This document shows positions 30,841 to 32,907 of a DNA stretch of 32,907 nucleotides, in pieces. Under the pieces are notes generated by a model, which was not told the origin of the DNA, searched no databases, and saw nothing but the letters and a program-made list of their open reading frames with translations. The stretch's first letter is position 1; each line of letters starts with the position of its first letter. The stretch comes from T3SED10-260 sp035363255 (GTDB taxonomy: Bacteria > Caldisericota > Caldisericia > UBA6126), in the NCBI GenBank assembly GCA_035363255.1, contig DAOSES010000024.1:1-32907 (forward strand). The letters run 5' to 3'. The translations under genes were made by a program, and so were the position numbers.

Positions 30841-32902
30841 GATAGCTGTTTTTTAGGCGTTCTTTATATTTTGGTTCTTCCCATTTCTTCCATAGATAGG
30901 GTATTTGCATTTCGCGAGATCGAGGCATAAAGCTCATCACTTCCTGTTTGCCTGGATCAAGTAGCAGGGCGGTCAGCAAGACTCCATCCGTCAGAGCTGT
31001 GCGGTATTCGTCGCGAAGAAGGTACCAGTTCATTACTCGAGGGTCATCCAAAACACGATAAGTGGATGGGTCAGTAAAGTTGAGACGCCCCCAGGGTAAA
31101 CGTATTCGCAAAGTTTTTTGATTGTTGGTCCAGTGATAGTGATATAGGCTTTCTTCAAAACTGCCCTCATATAATAGGCTGGCATTTTCTCTGATTTCGG
31201 GGATAAAACTTCCATCTTTTCGATTTCTGGCTTTATTGATGATGGGATGTAGTTTTTCAAAAATACCCGTTTCACTCGTTTTGCTTTGAAACTTCATATA
31301 TCCCGTATTGTAGGGAGGGATCACCAGCAAATTAGCCTCTCCTTGTTTGAAGCTGAGTTTGAACTCCATACCTGAAGGTGCCTTGAAAGGTAGCTGGGGA
31401 AGGTATTTAAATTCTCCACGATCACGATGATAGGTATCAATACCAACAATTAGCTCTTGCTGACTTAAGTTGGGAGGAGTCTTAAAGTCTAAGTCGATAT
31501 ACAAGTAGGAAGCATCCGATTTAAGGCTCATTTTTTCAATCTGCTCGTCTTGTTCGATGATCAAATCTGCCTCTTTGGGCTCTACTGATTCATTGGCAAG
31601 AATACCATAGTTTTGTTCTGGGCAGATGGCATTGTGCCAAAAGACATGGCGTTCAAAGGGAATCATAAAAGGTTCGGTGCTCCAGGTTTTTTTGGCCCAT
31701 TCATCCATCCACTCAAAGATAGCTCCCCCGATGTAACCCAGATCGTGAATACTCTTAAACATACGCACGATGCCCTTTCCCTGCTCTGCTTCGGTTTGTG
31801 CTCCATGATGGTAGCCATCAGGGTTGTCGTGAGCATTGCCCATACCAGTTGCCAAGCCAAATTCAGCCACAAAAGCGGGATATTTTTTGTGTTGTTCGAT
31901 AAAAGCTTTGAGATAGCCTCCGTAAAGGAAGCGACCTTCCTGGTCTTGATAGTTGTAAAAAGCCAACTCATTGTTCATAAAATCGGGAAAGTTGGGATAG
32001 ATATGGTAGGAACCAAAGAATCCACCTTTGATAGCAGCAGTAGTGTCAATATGGTTGATGTCAACGCTCATCCAGTCATTCCATTCCTTGGTTTTGTCTC
32101 CGAACTCGTTCCATTCCGAGTCATGTACCAAAGGATCGAGTGTAGGCCAACTCACAAAGGATACTGGGCGCTCCCACTTATATTTTGTAACCTCATAGGC
32201 AATGGTTTGATCGCAGGACCAAGCCAACCATGCTTCGGTAGGAGAGCCCTTGGTGCATTGCAGGTATTTACCTTCGTAGGTCCAGCCAGGATTTTTGCGA
32301 TTGGTGGCATCCACTTCCTGGGGTTCAAATTCTCGACCAACCAAATAGGCAAGCGTATAAGGCGAACAATCAGCCACATATCTTCCCCAGGCTCGTCCTT
32401 TACGTTGTGGAATATCTGCCTTTCCATGGATGGCATCCACCCCATATCTAATTTCTTTTAAAAAATCATCCATATAGGCTTGATCAATATAATCGTCATT
32501 TTTCGGATGTTCTTCCGGCCAAATGCCTTGAAGAAGATAGACTCTTTTGTCGGGATGATGCACGTTGTAAAGGTACAAAGCGCGATAAAAGGAAGGATCC
32601 ATAAGGGTATAGACTCGAACCGCATTGATATTCATATCAGCAATCATCTTAAACCAGCGCTCATAGGTAAACTCGTCGGAAGGAAATTCGGTAGACCATT
32701 TGCCGGGTTCTGCCATACCCATATTCACCGATTTTATAAAGAGAGGTTTCCACTCATTTTGATGATAATGATAGATCGTTTTTTTGTCGGCTTTGCTAAT
32801 GAGGCTTATTCCCTGGTCGACAAAGGATGCAGTCTGACGAGCAATGGCTTTTCGTTTTTCCACTCCAGGGTCATTTCGCAGGTCGCTGAGAATTTTCTTC
32901 AT
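30794..32902 (-). CDS. TIM-barrel glycoside-hydrolase-like protein (may be 5' partial)
   Basis: The frame starts at ATG 32902 (reverse strand), five bases from the window edge, and stays open upstream, so it may extend beyond; the shown part is 702 aa. After about 50 residues comes a GH2/GH5-like barrel: FIKSVNMGMAEPG, then MNINAVRVYTLMDPSFYRAL and VYLLQGIWPEE. The YLVGREFEPQEV segment (Glu191, Glu193) is a candidate acid/base region and FVAEFGLATGM (Glu347) a candidate nucleophile. IFEWMDEWAKKTW follows, and a beta-rich C-terminal region (about 440-690) probably forms a carbohydrate-binding or accessory domain. No signal peptide is visible in this reading. Relatives fused to glycosyltransferases exist, but the substrate is unknown. 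Confidence 0.75.
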   Translation of the reverse strand: MKKILSDLRNDPGVEKRKAIARQTASFVDQGISLISKADKKTIYHYHQNEWKPLFIKSVNMGMAEPGKWSTEFPSDEFTYERWFKMIADMNINAVRVYTLMDPSFYRALYLYNVHHPDKRVYLLQGIWPEEHPKNDDYIDQAYMDDFLKEIRYGVDAIHGKADIPQRKGRAWGRYVADCSPYTLAYLVGREFEPQEVDATNRKNPGWTYEGKYLQCTKGSPTEAWLAWSCDQTIAYEVTKYKWERPVSFVSWPTLDPLVHDSEWNEFGDKTKEWNDWMSVDINHIDTTAAIKGGFFGSYHIYPNFPDFMNNELAFYNYQDQEGRFLYGGYLKAFIEQHKKYPAFVAEFGLATGMGNAHDNPDGYHHGAQTEAEQGKGIVRMFKSIHDLGYIGGAIFEWMDEWAKKTWSTEPFMIPFERHVFWHNAICPEQNYGILANESVEPKEADLIIEQDEQIEKMSLKSDASYLYIDLDFKTPPNLSQQELIVGIDTYHRDRGEFKYLPQLPFKAPSGMEFKLSFKQGEANLLVIPPYNTGYMKFQSKTSETGIFEKLHPIINKARNRKDGSFIPEIRENASLLYEGSFEESLYHYHWTNNQKTLRIRLPWGRLNFTDPSTYRVLDDPRVMNWYLLRDEYRTALTDGVLLTALLLDPGKQEVMSFMPRSREMQIPYLWKKWEEPKYKERLKNSYPILQEFLGSSYLDLD

Positions 32903-32907
32903 AAAAG

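Noticed and set aside
31613..32461. 282-aa plus-strand open frame inside the glycosidase-like gene
   Set aside because: It lies fully antisense to a protein with clear barrel and active-site motifs, has no ribosome site or promoter, and its translation resembles no family. Long antisense frames arise easily opposite such codon usage.

Overview
The window reads as a fragment of a bacterial chromosome with moderate-to-low G+C and dense, overlapping genes, strong AGGAGG-type ribosome sites and several lipobox lipoproteins. YqeG, DUF4911, MltG, RuvX, DUF4173 and a 2x[4Fe-4S] aldo/keto reductase together suggest an anaerobic Firmicutes-like (clostridial) lineage or another deep-branching bacterium with similar gene content, such as a spirochaete. 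No rRNA or single marker settles this, so the taxonomy is an inference. I saw no tRNA, rRNA, CRISPR array, transposase or phage genes.

Layout. (1) 1-2397 is an AT-rich accessory island: two short Cys-containing ORFs share a near-identical 54-bp 5' segment that then diverges completely. Each is followed by a small membrane protein or lipoprotein gene. This looks like a pair of swappable polymorphic-toxin C-terminal cassettes with candidate immunity genes. (2) 2693-5877 is a two-gene operon of a large lipoprotein and a DUF4173-type multispanning membrane protein, with its own promoter. (3) 6003-17755 is one continuous run of eleven tightly packed genes: gap-pgk-gpmI (lower glycolysis), alaS, a ferredoxin-fused aldo/keto reductase, ruvX/yqgF, mltG, a DUF4911 protein, a YqeG-type HAD phosphatase and a GspE/GspF secretion or pilus motor pair. 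Most junctions overlap; the one clear gap, before yqgF, holds a perfect TATAAT placed for a leaderless transcript. (4) 17851-20857 holds a small lipoprotein, convergent HEAT-repeat and MntP genes, a divergent transsulfuration-type PLP enzyme and a 73-aa Flp-like prepilin ending at a strong bidirectional terminator. (5) 20917-23434 (minus strand) holds a baeRF-type release-factor-like protein and a large GNAT-like protein. (6) 23726-30840 (plus strand) is a WYL regulator, a BtrH/C39-like protein of unknown role, an SppA-type protease, a Cu+ P-type ATPase with its CopZ-like chaperone, and two EamA permeases. (7) 30794-32902 (minus strand) is a large TIM-barrel glycosidase-like protein that reaches the window edge.

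How the genes work together. Glycolysis genes share a transcript with translation, cell-wall and secretion functions, which suggests housekeeping co-expression from one near-consensus promoter at 5911-5938. The GspE/GspF motor and the Flp-like prepilin about 3 kb away could belong to one minimal type IV filament or secretion system, but the prepilin peptidase and other parts are not in view. CopA and CopZ form a copper-efflux pair placed after an envelope protease. The most unusual element is the left-edge cassette pair, whose parent gene (if there is one) lies outside the window.
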